The position numbers and the translations under genes were made by a program. A stretch of 64,000 nt of DNA, from positions 1-64,000 of the forward strand of contig CAXBIS010000016.1 of assembly GCA_963975885.1 (NCBI GenBank), given 5' to 3'. The notes below the pieces were generated by a model. The model did not search any database. It worked only from the letters and a program-made list of their open reading frames with translations, and had not been told where the DNA came from. This document shows, piece by piece, positions 1-9,872 of the stretch. Every line of letters begins with the position of its first letter. Position 1 is the first letter of the stretch. Source of the stretch: Pseudazoarcus sp963975885. GTDB lineage: Bacteria; Pseudomonadota; Gammaproteobacteria; Burkholderiales; Rhodocyclaceae.

Positions 1-30
1 CCTGTGTGAAAGTAGGTCATCGTCAGACTA
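1..30 (+). rRNA. rrf: 5S ribosomal RNA, 3' end only
   Basis: The first 30 bases match the conserved 3' end of proteobacterial 5S rRNA (GTGTGAAAGTAGG followed by TCATCGTCAG). The 5' part lies outside the window. The intrinsic terminator at 38-77 directly downstream supports the end of an rRNA operon coming in from the left. Confidence 0.85.
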
Positions 31-37
31 ACCCATT

Positions 38-77
38 AAAAAGCCGCTGAATCTATTGTAGATTCAGCGGCTTTTTT
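38..77 (+). terminator. rRNA operon terminator
   Basis: A perfect 14-bp stem (41-54 paired with 60-73), a 5-base loop and a run of six T at 72-77. It sits just after the 5S rRNA end, so it is the intrinsic terminator of the rRNA operon. Confidence 0.9.
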
Positions 78-158
78 GCGCTCGAAGAAAAGCGGGCCGT
101 GGCCCGCAAACTGCGACTTCGGATGCACCGGCAGACCTTCGCCGCAGCAGTCCGAATA

Positions 159-542
159 TCAATTCAGGGTATGAGGTACGGCTAGCCGGAAGGGCTTGAT
201 CGCAACCTCGAAGGCGTGTCCGTCCTCGGCGACCATGCGATAACTGCCGTGCATCGTACCAACAGGCGTCTTGAGGATTGCACCGCTGGTATAGCAATGA
301 TGCTCGCCCGGGGCGATCGTCGGTTGTTTGCCCACCACGCCGTCGCCACGCACCTCCTCGACGTCTCCCGTGCCGTCGGTGATGACCCAGTGCCGGCTCA
401 AGAGCTTTGCGGCAAGGCTGCCGCGGTTGGTTACGGTGATGTGATACGCGAAGGTGAAACGGCCCGTGTTCGGGTCCGATTGTGCCGGGATGTATTCGGT
501 CACGGCTTCGACGTGGACATCGTATTGATTCAGTTCGCTCAT
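159..542 (-). CDS. apaG: ApaG (Co2+/Mg2+ efflux-associated) domain protein
   Basis: 127-residue protein of the ApaG family, a single immunoglobulin-like beta-sandwich fold. Its biochemical role is unsettled; the family is linked to metal-ion resistance and nucleotide metabolism. Typical features are YIPAQSDPN near the N-terminus, FAYHITVTNRG, the glycine-rich turn GDGVVGKQP, and the aromatic segment YTSGAILKTPVGTMHGSY. The frame stays open 38 codons upstream, but the start at 542 gives the usual family length and begins with MSELNQYDVHVE. It is divergent from purB, so the 94-base gap 543-636 must hold both promoters. A possible -10 (TAAAAT, 604-609) faces purB. Confidence 0.9.
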   Translation of the reverse strand: MSELNQYDVHVEAVTEYIPAQSDPNTGRFTFAYHITVTNRGSLAAKLLSRHWVITDGTGDVEEVRGDGVVGKQPTIAPGEHHCYTSGAILKTPVGTMHGSYRMVAEDGHAFEVAIKPFRLAVPHTLN

Positions 543-636
543 GCAGATCCTTGTGACGTTGAGGACGGTGCCCGAATGCGGGCGGAGCCGTCCTTCGCAG
601 GGGTAAAATATCACCTTTTCCTTCGGAACAACGACC

Positions 637-2004
637 ATGCCCGTATCTTCACTCACGGCGCTTTCCCCCCTCGACGGCCGCTACGAGGCCAGGCTGGGCG
701 CATTGCGCGAGCATTTCTCGGAACATGGCCTGATTCGCTACCGAGTACGTGTCGAGATCGAGTGGCTCAAGGCGCTCGCGGCCGAGCCCGAACTGGCCGA
801 GATTCCTGCATTTTCCGGGCAGGCCGTCGCGGCGCTGGACGACGTCATCGCGCATTTCACGGTGGCCGACAGCGACGCGGTCAAGACCATCGAGGCGACC
901 ACAAACCATGACGTCAAGGCGATGGAGTACTGGCTCAAGCAGCGCCTGGCGAATAACGCCGAAGTCATGCGTGTGTCGGAGTTCATCCATTTCGCGTGCA
1001 CCTCGGAGGACATCAACAATACTTCGCATGCGTTGATGCTGCGCGAGGGGCGCGACGGCGTGCTGTTGCCACAACTCGATGCGGTGGTCGATGCGCTGCG
1101 CCGACACGCGCACGTACTGGCCGATGTGCCGATGCTCTCGCGCACCCACGGGCAGTCGGCGAGCCCGACGACGCTTGGCAAGGAGCTGGCGAACATCGTC
1201 GCGCGGCTAGAGCGTGCCCGCCGCAGCATTGCAGCGGTTTCGCTGAGCGCGAAGTTCAACGGGGCGGTTGGAAATTACAACGCGCATCTGTCGGCCTGGC
1301 CGGAGTTTGATTGGGAAGGTTTCAACCGTCGCTTCATCGAATCGCTGGGACTGGAATTCAACCCGTACACGATTCAGATCGAGCCGCACGATGCGATGGC
1401 CGAGCTGTTCGATGCACTCGCCCGCGGCAACACGATTGCGATCGATGCCTGTCGCGACATCTGGATGTACGTTTCGCTGGGCTACTTCAAGCAAAGACTC
1501 AAGGAGGGCGAAGTCGGCTCGTCGACGATGCCGCACAAGGTCAATCCGATCGATTTCGAGAACGCGGAGGGCAACTTCGGCGTAGCCAACGCCGTCCTGC
1601 GCCACTTCTCGGAGAAGCTGCCGATCTCGCGCATGCAGCGCGACCTGACCGATTCGACGGTGTTGCGCAACATGGGCGTGGCCTTCGGTCACACGGTGCT
1701 GGCGCTCGACAGCATGATGCGCGGTATCGGCAAGCTAGAAGCCAACCCGTCGCGCCTGGTCGAGGATCTGGACGACGCTTGGGAAGTGCTGGCCGAGCCG
1801 GTGCAGACGGTGATGCGCCGCTTCGGCGTGCCCAATCCGTACGAGCAGCTCAAGGCCATGACGCGCGGCAAGGGCATTACGCGCGAGGCCTTGCACGGTT
1901 TTATCGCGCAGTTGCCGATTCCCGAGGCCGAGCGTCGCCGTCTGCTCGCAATGACGCCGGCGAATTACGTGGGCAAGGCGGCCGAACTGGCACGCCGGAT
2001 CTGA
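637..2004 (+). CDS. purB: adenylosuccinate lyase
   Basis: 455 residues (the E. coli enzyme has 456). It is a cytoplasmic homotetramer of the fumarase/aspartase superfamily that splits SAICAR to AICAR and adenylosuccinate to AMP, releasing fumarate, in purine synthesis. Diagnostic segments are TSEDINNT and RTHGQ (catalytic region) and the superfamily signature loop GSSTMPHKVNP. Full length with no break. The Shine-Dalgarno sequence is weak. The partner enzyme purA is encoded in the same window at 30191. The next gene starts 10 bases after the stop and is probably cotranscribed. Confidence 0.97.
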   Translation: MPVSSLTALSPLDGRYEARLGALREHFSEHGLIRYRVRVEIEWLKALAAEPELAEIPAFSGQAVAALDDVIAHFTVADSDAVKTIEATTNHDVKAMEYWLKQRLANNAEVMRVSEFIHFACTSEDINNTSHALMLREGRDGVLLPQLDAVVDALRRHAHVLADVPMLSRTHGQSASPTTLGKELANIVARLERARRSIAAVSLSAKFNGAVGNYNAHLSAWPEFDWEGFNRRFIESLGLEFNPYTIQIEPHDAMAELFDALARGNTIAIDACRDIWMYVSLGYFKQRLKEGEVGSSTMPHKVNPIDFENAEGNFGVANAVLRHFSEKLPISRMQRDLTDSTVLRNMGVAFGHTVLALDSMMRGIGKLEANPSRLVEDLDDAWEVLAEPVQTVMRRFGVPNPYEQLKAMTRGKGITREALHGFIAQLPIPEAERRRLLAMTPANYVGKAAELARRI

Positions 2005-2014
2005 GGGAAGGGTG

Positions 2015-2341
2015 ATGAGTAACAATGGATTTGCGGCGGTGCTCAAGCAACTGCCCAAGGTCTCCCATCTCGCCAGCCTGGAATTGTGTGATGAGGTGGG
2101 AAACCCGGTCGCGATGATCGAAAATCGTCCTGGTCAGGGCGGGTCGCTGGCTGTGTATAACCATCTTGCGCAGGTGCATGGTGCGATCACGCCTGAGGCA
2201 GCACGCAAGGGGGTGGAGCTGTTCTGCGAGCATGCGGACGACGCCCGCGACAATCCCGGCAAGCACCCCAACATCGATCGACTCATCGGTCTGATCGAGC
2301 GTGGCGAGACGCTGCGCGTGAAACATCATTTCGCGCTGTAG
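2015..2341 (+). CDS. DUF2322 family protein
   Basis: 108-residue soluble protein that I recognise as the DUF2322 family, found mainly in betaproteobacteria; its function is unknown. No signal peptide or membrane segment. Conserved-looking parts are LELCDEVGNPVAMIENRPGQ and the C-terminal HPNIDRL segment. A GTG at 2012 is also in frame, but the ATG at 2015 is better placed behind the purine-rich GAGGGAAGGG. It lies 10 bases after purB and ends just before a shared bidirectional terminator, so it is the last gene of the purB unit. Confidence 0.8.
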   Translation: MSNNGFAAVLKQLPKVSHLASLELCDEVGNPVAMIENRPGQGGSLAVYNHLAQVHGAITPEAARKGVELFCEHADDARDNPGKHPNIDRLIGLIERGETLRVKHHFAL

Positions 2342-2362
2342 CCGGCAGCGACTGCGCAAACG

Positions 2363-2391
2363 AAAAGAGCCCCGCATCGCGGGGCTCTTTG
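2363..2391. terminator. bidirectional terminator between DUF2322 gene and secF
   Basis: Perfect 12-bp inverted repeat AAAGAGCCCCGC / GCGGGGCTCTTT with a 3-base loop. It has A-rich sequence on its left and T-rich sequence on its right, so it can stop both the purB unit (+) and the yajC-secDF unit (-). Confidence 0.85.
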
Positions 2392-2412
2392 TTTGTTGCC
2401 GGTTGTCGCGCA

Positions 2413-3345
2413 TCAGACGACGGCTTCTTCCTTGTCCTTCTTGGGCTTGACGAACTGTTCGCGCGACACGCCGAACCACATCACGAGCGGGCTCGACACC
2501 AGCACCGACGAATAGATGCCGAAGATGATGCCGATGGTCAGCGCCAGCGCGAAGTAATGCAGGGTCTCGCCGCCGAAGATCAGCATCGACAGGACGACCA
2601 TCAAGGTGCTGCCGTGCGTGATCACGGTGCGCGACATGGTGCGCGTGATCGCGTGATCGATGACCTCGGTCGTGCTCATGCCACGCCGTTTGCGGAAGGT
2701 CTCGCGCACCCGGTCGAAGATGACCACGGTCTCGTTGACCGAATAGCCCAGAACGGCGAGCACGGCAGCCAGCACGGCGAGCGAGAACTCCCACTGGAAC
2801 AGCGCGAAGAAGCCGATGATGATCAGCACGTCGTGCAGGTTTGCGATGCTGGCAGCCAGCGCGAAGCGCCACTCGAAGCGCATCGCCAGATAGGCCATCA
2901 TGCCGACCATCACGAACAGCAGCGCCATGCCGCCGTCTGCAGCCAGCTCCTTGCCGATCTGTGGGCCGACGAACTCGACGCGTCGCAACTCCGGCGTGGG
3001 GCCATCGAGCGCAGTCAGTGTGGCCATCACGCGCTCCGAAACCCGGTCGGCTTCCAGGTCATCGCGGTTGGGCAGGCGCACCAGAATGTCGCGTGCGCTG
3101 CCGAAGTTCTGCACCTGCGCGTCCGAATAGCCTCCATCCGACAAGGCTTGGCGGATGTCTTCGACCCTGGGGGGTTGCGGGTAACTGACCTCGACCAGCG
3201 TGCCGCCGGTGAACTCCACCGACAAATTCAGCCCTCGCATGGCGATGAAAATCACCGCCAGTGCAAAGGTCACCAGCGAGATGATGTTGAACTTCAGCGC
3301 ATGGCGCATGAAGGGGATGTCGTTCTTGATGCGGAAGAATTCCAT
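2413..3345 (-). CDS. secF: protein translocase subunit SecF
   Basis: 310 residues. SecF with SecD forms an RND-type membrane complex that uses the proton gradient to pull preproteins out of SecYEG on the periplasmic side. Seen here: an N-terminal helix, the periplasmic motif SVEFTGGTLVEV, then five C-terminal helices including VNETVVIFDRVRET, typical of SecF. The open frame extends far upstream into secD, but MEFFRIKND at 3345 is the family start. It follows secD by 23 bases. The C-terminus is lysine-rich (KPKKDKEEAVV). Confidence 0.96.
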   Translation of the reverse strand: MEFFRIKNDIPFMRHALKFNIISLVTFALAVIFIAMRGLNLSVEFTGGTLVEVSYPQPPRVEDIRQALSDGGYSDAQVQNFGSARDILVRLPNRDDLEADRVSERVMATLTALDGPTPELRRVEFVGPQIGKELAADGGMALLFVMVGMMAYLAMRFEWRFALAASIANLHDVLIIIGFFALFQWEFSLAVLAAVLAVLGYSVNETVVIFDRVRETFRKRRGMSTTEVIDHAITRTMSRTVITHGSTLMVVLSMLIFGGETLHYFALALTIGIIFGIYSSVLVSSPLVMWFGVSREQFVKPKKDKEEAVV

Positions 3346-3368
3346 CTTTGCTTGTTCCCTGGGTGCGA

Positions 3369-5207
3369 TCAGCCGATCGCTAGGCGGTCGATTTTGCGTC
3401 GACGCCCGTAGATGAGGTTCACGATCATGCGTGAGACGAGGATCGCGCTGAACATCGAGGTCAGGATGCCCAGGCAATGCACCACGGCAAAGCCACGAAC
3501 CGGGCCGGAGCCGAAGACGAGCAGCGCGATGCCGGCGATCAGGGTGGTGATGTTGGCATCGAGAATGGTGCCGAAGGCGCGCTCGTAGCCGGCCGTAATC
3601 GCCGCCTGCGGAGTGACGCCGTTGCGTACCTCTTCGCGTATGCGCTCGTTGATCAGCACGTTGGCGTCGATCGCCATGCCGATCGTCAGTGCCATGGCCG
3701 CGATGCCGGGCAGCGTCAGCGTCGCCTGCAGCAAGGACAGCAGTGCGATGAGCAAGCCCAGGTTGGCGGTCAGCGCAATCACCGACACCATGCCGAAGAG
3801 CGTGTAGTAGAAGACCATGAACACGGCGATTGCGACGAAGCCCCACAGAACCGAATTGAAGCCCTTGGAGATGTTCTCCGCGCCGAGGCTGGGGCCGACG
3901 GTGCGTTCCTCGATGATTTCCATCGGCGCGGCGAGGCTGCCGGAGCGCAGCAACAGCGCGATACGGTTGGCCTCCTCGACGCTCATGCTGCCCGAGATCT
4001 GCACTCGGCCACCACCGATTTCGGTGCGAATCACCGGAGCCGTGACGACTTCGCCGCGGCCCTTCTCGAACAGCAGAATGGCCATGCGTTTGCCCACGTT
4101 GTCACGCGTGACGTCGCGGAAGATGCGCGAGCCAGCCGAGTCGAGCGTCAAATGCACGGCGGGTTCGTTGGTCTGGCCGTCGAATCCGGGCTGCGCGTCG
4201 GTCAGGCGATCACCCGTCAGGATCACGTCGTTCTTGACCAGCAGCGGACCGCCGCCACGTTCGGTGTACAGCTCGGTACCGAAGGGGACCTGACCGTCGA
4301 GCGCGTCCTCGACTGCGCCGGGCGAATCGTCGACAAGGCGAACTTCCAGTGTCGCCGTGCGGCCGAGAATGTCCTTGGCCTTGGCCACGTCCTGCACGCC
4401 CGGCAACTGCACCACAATGCGGTCTGCGCCCTGTTGCTGGATGATCGGCTCGGCCACGCCGAGTTCGTTGATGCGATTGCGCAGCGTCGTGATGTTCTGC
4501 GAGATGGCGAATTCGCGGATGGTCTGCGCGGCCTGCGGCAGTAGTGTGGCGATCAGCTTGTAGTCGTTTTCGCCGTCGTCACGGTCACTCAGTTCCAGGT
4601 CGTCGTTGTCAGACGAAATCGCGCGGCGGGCGGCTTCGCGCTGCTCCGTGTCGCGAAAGCGCAGTTGCACGGTATTGCCTTCGCGCGTCACGCCGGCGTG
4701 GCGGATGCGCCGATCGCGCAACAGCGTGCGCAGGTCGCCTGTGGTCGAGTCGAGCCGGTTGGTGATCGCGCCGGCCATGTCGACCTCGAGCAGGAAATGC
4801 ACGCCGCCGCGCAGATCCAGGCCCAGGTACATCGGCAGGGCGTTGATCGAGGTCAGCCAGTTCGGTGTGGCCGGCAGCAGGTTCAATGCGACGATGTACG
4901 ACGGGTCCTGCGGATCGGGGTTGAGCGCGGAGTCGATCGTGTCGCGCGCGCGCAACTGGTCCTCGGTGCCCTCGAAGCGGAAGCGGATGCTGTTCTCGTC
5001 GGCGAAGACGCCGGTGTGCTGCAGGTCGTTCTGACCCAGTTCCGTCTCGAGCCGGCCAATCAGCGACTGGTCGAGCTGCACGGTCGCCTTGCCGCTCGAT
5101 ACCTGCACCGCAGGCACTTCGCCGTAGAAATTCGGGATGGTGTAGATCAGGCCGAAGACCAGCACCAGGCAGATCAGGATGTTCTTCCAGAGCGGATAGC
5201 GGTTCAT
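3369..5207 (-). CDS. secD: protein translocase subunit SecD
   Basis: 612 residues, normal for SecD. Partner of SecF in the proton-driven export motor of the inner membrane. One N-terminal helix (WKNILICLVLVFGLIYTIPNF), the P1 segment YLGLDLRGGVHFLLEVD, a large periplasmic head, then the RND-like helices containing MAIDANVLINERIREE. Order yajC-secD-secF on the minus strand, as in many proteobacteria. There are 87 bases between yajC and secD. Confidence 0.97.
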   Translation of the reverse strand: MNRYPLWKNILICLVLVFGLIYTIPNFYGEVPAVQVSSGKATVQLDQSLIGRLETELGQNDLQHTGVFADENSIRFRFEGTEDQLRARDTIDSALNPDPQDPSYIVALNLLPATPNWLTSINALPMYLGLDLRGGVHFLLEVDMAGAITNRLDSTTGDLRTLLRDRRIRHAGVTREGNTVQLRFRDTEQREAARRAISSDNDDLELSDRDDGENDYKLIATLLPQAAQTIREFAISQNITTLRNRINELGVAEPIIQQQGADRIVVQLPGVQDVAKAKDILGRTATLEVRLVDDSPGAVEDALDGQVPFGTELYTERGGGPLLVKNDVILTGDRLTDAQPGFDGQTNEPAVHLTLDSAGSRIFRDVTRDNVGKRMAILLFEKGRGEVVTAPVIRTEIGGGRVQISGSMSVEEANRIALLLRSGSLAAPMEIIEERTVGPSLGAENISKGFNSVLWGFVAIAVFMVFYYTLFGMVSVIALTANLGLLIALLSLLQATLTLPGIAAMALTIGMAIDANVLINERIREEVRNGVTPQAAITAGYERAFGTILDANITTLIAGIALLVFGSGPVRGFAVVHCLGILTSMFSAILVSRMIVNLIYGRRRKIDRLAIG

Positions 5208-5294
5208 GAGTCGGTCGCTGTTCGTGGGGGATGCGGGCTGCGTGGGCGGCAGCCCGAAGTCGCACCGGCGGCGGGACCGCCGGTGCGGCGGGGA

Positions 5295-5618
5295 TCAGCT
5301 GGCGCGCAGTGTGCCCTTGGGAAGGACGGTCGCGATGGCTCCGCGCTGGACGACGATGTTGACGTTCTCGGCCACCTCGAGGCTGATGAAATTGTCATCG
5401 ATTTCCGAGATGCGCCCGCCCATGCCACCCTGGGTGATGACTTCATCGCCTTTGGCGAGTGCAGCGACCATGGCCTTGTGTTCCTTCGCACGCTTCATCT
5501 GCGGGCGGATCATCAGGAACCACAGGATCACGAACATCAGGATCAGCGGCAGCAGTCCCATCAGGCCGCCGGTGGCCGAGGCTTCGCCGGCCTGGGCGTA
5601 TGCGTTGGAAATAAACAC
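5295..5618 (-). CDS. yajC: preprotein translocase subunit YajC
   Basis: 107 residues. Small single-span accessory subunit of the SecDF complex. One helix (LLPLILMFVILWFLMIRPQ) is followed by the family motif IRPQMKRAKEHKAMVAAL and the conserved GDEVITQGGMGGRI. First gene of the yajC-secD-secF group and 70 bases downstream of tgt, a common neighbour. Confidence 0.95.
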   Translation of the reverse strand: MFISNAYAQAGEASATGGLMGLLPLILMFVILWFLMIRPQMKRAKEHKAMVAALAKGDEVITQGGMGGRISEIDDNFISLEVAENVNIVVQRGAIATVLPKGTLRAS

Positions 5619-5688
5619 TCTTGTCTCCGGTTTGGGTTGACGAACGGGCCATTATAACAACACGAAAGCCCTTGTGCCGTCAGCGAAT

Positions 5689-6787
<1,099 letters not shown>

Positions 6788-6798
<11 letters not shown>

Positions 6799-7828
6799 CG
6801 TTGCGTCGAGCGATGAACATGGCGTCGCCATAGCTGAAGAAGCGATATTCGGCGGCCACGGCGTGGGCGTAGGCACGGCGGATCGGCTCCATGCCGGCGA
6901 AGGCCGAGACCAGCATGAGCAGCGTGGATTTGGGCAGGTGGAAGTTGGTGATCAGCGCGTCGACCACCTGGAAACGGAAGCCCGGCAGGATGAACAGCCC
7001 GGTCTCGTCGGAGCCGGGTGCAAGCGTGCCGTCCTGAGCCGCGCCTTCGAGCGCGCGCAGACTGGTGGTGCCGACCGCGATCACGCGCCCACCCGCGGCG
7101 CGCGTGCGGGCGATCGCCTCGACCGTGTCGCGCGGGATCACGTAGCGCTCGCGGTGCATGCGGTGCTCGCCGAGATCGTCGGTGCGCACTGGCTGGAAGG
7201 TGCCGGCGCCGACATGCAGCGTGATGTAGGCGAGATTGGCACCGCGGCTGCGCAGGCGATCGAGCATGGCCTCGTCGAAATGCAGGCCGGCCGTGGGGGC
7301 GGCCACCGAGCCTGGCTCGCGCGCATAGACGGTCTGGTAGCGTGACTCGTCGGTCACGTCGGCGGCACGCTCGATATAGGGCGGAAGAGGCACCTTGCCG
7401 TGACGTTCGAGCAGATCGAACAAATCCTCTTCGGGCGGGAAGCGAAGGTGGTAGAAGTCGCCGACCCGCCCGAGAACGGTCACGTCGAAGGCTTCGTCGA
7501 GGCACAAGACCGTGCCGGCTGGCGAGGATTTGCTCGCGCGCAGCTGCGCCAGCGCCTCGTGCGTGCCGATGGCGCGCTCGACCAGCACCTCGACGCGGCC
7601 ACCGGTATCGCGCTTGACGCCCAGCAGACGGGCGTGAATCACGCGCGTGTCGTTGAACACCAGCAGGTCGCCCGGTGCGATCAGTTCGGGCAGTTCGCGG
7701 AACCTGCGATCGTCGAGCGCGTCGCCGTCGAGCAGCAACAGCCGGCTGGCGCTGCGGTCGGCCAGGGGTTGCTGGGCGATGCGTTCCGGCGGCAGGGGAT
7801 AGTCAAAGTCGTCGAGGGTCAGTGGCAT
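6788..7828 (-). CDS. queA: S-adenosylmethionine:tRNA ribosyltransferase-isomerase
   Basis: 346 residues. Transfers and isomerises the ribosyl part of SAM onto preQ1-tRNA to form epoxyqueuosine. Family signatures: FNDTRVIHARL, ATAGLHFD-type region (PTAGLHFDE), HVGAGTFQPVR, and FAGMEPIRRAYAHA near the C-terminus. First gene of a queA-tgt-yajC-secDF stretch. Its start at 7828 is only 5 bases from the -35 of the divergent tRNA-Leu promoter. Confidence 0.97.
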
Positions 7829-7832
7829 TGTG

Positions 7833-7861
7833 TTGCCGCTCCCGGGGGTGTCATGGATAAT
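7833..7861 (+). promoter_or_regulatory. sigma-70 promoter of tRNA-Leu(CAA)
   Basis: TTGCCG (7833-7838), 17-base spacer, GATAAT (7856-7861), placing the start near 7868, seven bases before the mature tRNA. Divergent from queA. Confidence 0.6.
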
Positions 7862-7874
7862 ACGGCGCTCCCCG

Positions 7875-7961
7875 GCCGGGGTGGCGGAATCGGTAGACGC
7901 AGCGGATTCAAAATCCGCCGCTGGTAACAGCGTGAGGGTTCGAGTCCCTCTCCCGGCACCA
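7875..7961 (+). tRNA. leuZ: tRNA-Leu (anticodon CAA)
   Basis: 87 bases including an encoded CCA. A seven-pair acceptor stem (GCCGGGG with TCCCGGC, one G-U pair), an anticodon loop TTCAAAA giving anticodon CAA (reads UUG), the long variable arm expected of leucine tRNA, and the GGTTCGAGTCC T-arm. The gene symbol is only by analogy. A sigma-70 promoter lies directly upstream. Confidence 0.95.
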
Positions 7962-8077
7962 ATTGGGCGGGCGGTACACCGCCGGCCGGAGTGCGAAGCG
8001 GCGCGATGATAGCATTGCTGCCGTTCGGCCGATGCGTTTGCACCCGCGGGTCCGTCTCTCGCGCCGGAGGCCGCATC

Positions 8078-8911
8078 TTGCGTATCGCCGTGCTCACCGC
8101 CTTGGCCATGCTGGCCTTTGCAGCCAATTCCATCCTGTGCCGTCTGGCGTTGCGCGACGGCGACATCGATCCGGCCAGTTTCACGTTCATCCGCATGCTC
8201 TCGGGCGCCATCGTACTGTGGGTCATCGTTCGTGTGCGCGCGCGCGACGATGGCGGGTCCCGCGGTGACTGGCGCTCGGCCGCGGCCCTGTTTGCCTATG
8301 CGGTGGCCTTCTCCTATGCCTATGTCGGGCTGGCTGCCGGCGCCGGTGCGCTGCTGCTGTTCGGCGCCGTGCAGGCGACCATGATTTTGACCGCGCTGGT
8401 GCGCGGCGAGCGCATGTCGGGCGTGCAGTGGGCCGGCTTCGCGCTGGCCGTAGGGGGGCTGCTTGTGCTGCTCTCGCCGGGGCTTACTGCGCCGCCATGG
8501 TTCCCGTCGTTGCTGATGATCGCCGCCGGCATCGCGTGGGGCGTGTATTCGCTGCGCGGTCGCGGCAACACCGATCCGCTGGCGACGACCGCAGGCAACT
8601 TCCTGCGCAGCGTACCGATGGTCCTGGTGCTGGTCGTGCTCGCGTGGCCCTGGCTGCAGGTGGCGCCGGCGGGCATCGTGCCGGCGGTGCTGTCGGGCGC
8701 GCTCGCCTCGGGCATCGGCTACGCGGTCTGGTATGCGGCCCTGCCGCGGTTGGCGGCGACCTCGGCGGCGACGGTGCAGTTGTCGGTTCCGGTCATCGCG
8801 GCGGCGGGCGGTGCGATGTTGCTGGCCGAGCCGCTCACGCTGCGCCTGCTGCTGGCCTCGGTCGCGACGCTGGGCGGGATCTGGCTGGTGATTCGTTGGC
8901 GTCGCGCGTGA
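8078..8911 (+). CDS. EamA/DMT-superfamily transporter
   Basis: 277 residues with about ten hydrophobic helices in two EamA halves. A drug/metabolite exporter-type inner-membrane protein whose substrate cannot be told from sequence. The frame is open from 7991, but no ribosome site precedes that start. A TTG at 8078 has an ideal GGAGG at 8066-8070 seven bases upstream and gives the normal family N-terminus (LRIAVLTALAMLAFAANS), so I chose TTG. In-frame GTG at 8090 is the alternative. It follows tRNA-Leu(CAA) and precedes an unrelated membrane protein gene. Confidence 0.75.
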   Translation: MRIAVLTALAMLAFAANSILCRLALRDGDIDPASFTFIRMLSGAIVLWVIVRVRARDDGGSRGDWRSAAALFAYAVAFSYAYVGLAAGAGALLLFGAVQATMILTALVRGERMSGVQWAGFALAVGGLLVLLSPGLTAPPWFPSLLMIAAGIAWGVYSLRGRGNTDPLATTAGNFLRSVPMVLVLVVLAWPWLQVAPAGIVPAVLSGALASGIGYAVWYAALPRLAATSAATVQLSVPVIAAAGGAMLLAEPLTLRLLLASVATLGGIWLVIRWRRA

Positions 8912-9020
8912 GTTGCGCTCGACGCCAACGGAACTCGGTTATCATTTGCGGGTCCGAGGCAACGATGGCGACGCGTCCGATGGCGCGGCGCGCAACAAAC
9001 CAGAAGGAGGGAACGCATCC

Positions 9021-9686
9021 ATGATCGATCGAAGCATTGCAGCCAACCGAAGCGAGGCTTCGGTACTGTCGACCAACAAGGTCATCCGCAACACGTACAT
9101 CCTGCTGTCGCTGACGCTCGCGTTCTCGGCTGTCACGGCCGGCGCGTCGATGGCGCTGGGCCTGCCGCATCCGGGCATCATCCTGACGCTGGTCGGCTAT
9201 TTCGGTCTGCTGTTCCTGGTGACCAAGCTGCGCAACAGCTCGGCGGGCATTCTCGCCGTGTTCGCGCTGACCGGTTTCATGGGCTACACGCTGGGCCCCA
9301 TCCTGTCCGCGTATCTGTCGCTCCCCAACGGTAACCAGATCGTCATGCAGGCCCTGGGCGGCACAGCCGCGATCTTCCTCGGCCTGTCCGGTTATGCGCT
9401 GACCTCGCGCAAGGACTTCTCGTTCATGGGTGGCTTCCTGATGGTCGGCATCCTGGTGGCCTTCCTGGCTGGCCTGGGCGCGATCTTCTTCCAGATGCCG
9501 GCGCTGTCGCTGGCCGTGTCGGCGATGTTCGTGCTGCTGATGTCGGGGTTGATCCTGTGGCAGACGAGCAACATCATCCACGGTGGCGAGACCAACTACA
9601 TCATGGCGACCGTCACCTTGTTCGTGTCGATCTACAACCTCTTCACCAGCCTGCTGCACCTGCTCGGCGTGTTCAACAGCGACTGA
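9021..9686 (+). CDS. yccA: Bax inhibitor-1/YccA family membrane protein
   Basis: 221 residues with seven predicted membrane helices, the TMBIM/BI-1 fold. Bacterial YccA-type members interact with the FtsH protease and hence with HflKC, which are encoded at 26687-28836 in this window; the interaction is known in E. coli and inferred here. The start at 9021 follows AAGGAGG (9004-9010). The end shows the family pattern IYNLFTSLLHLLG. Single gene between the EamA gene and accA. Confidence 0.88.
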   Translation: MIDRSIAANRSEASVLSTNKVIRNTYILLSLTLAFSAVTAGASMALGLPHPGIILTLVGYFGLLFLVTKLRNSSAGILAVFALTGFMGYTLGPILSAYLSLPNGNQIVMQALGGTAAIFLGLSGYALTSRKDFSFMGGFLMVGILVAFLAGLGAIFFQMPALSLAVSAMFVLLMSGLILWQTSNIIHGGETNYIMATVTLFVSIYNLFTSLLHLLGVFNSD

Positions 9687-9872
9687 TGCGGTGCGCGCCG
9701 CACGGCGCGACAGGCGATGCATTCAAGGGCGCCCGCGAGGCGCCCTTGTCGTTTGCAGTCCGCGCTGGCGGAGCCGTGGCGCGCTGCGGTTACAATGCAC
9801 GGTTTTACGGCCCGGCCCGGTCGGCGAAGTGTCGATCGGGCCGGGCGACCCAACCAAGCAGGGGCAGCGTCG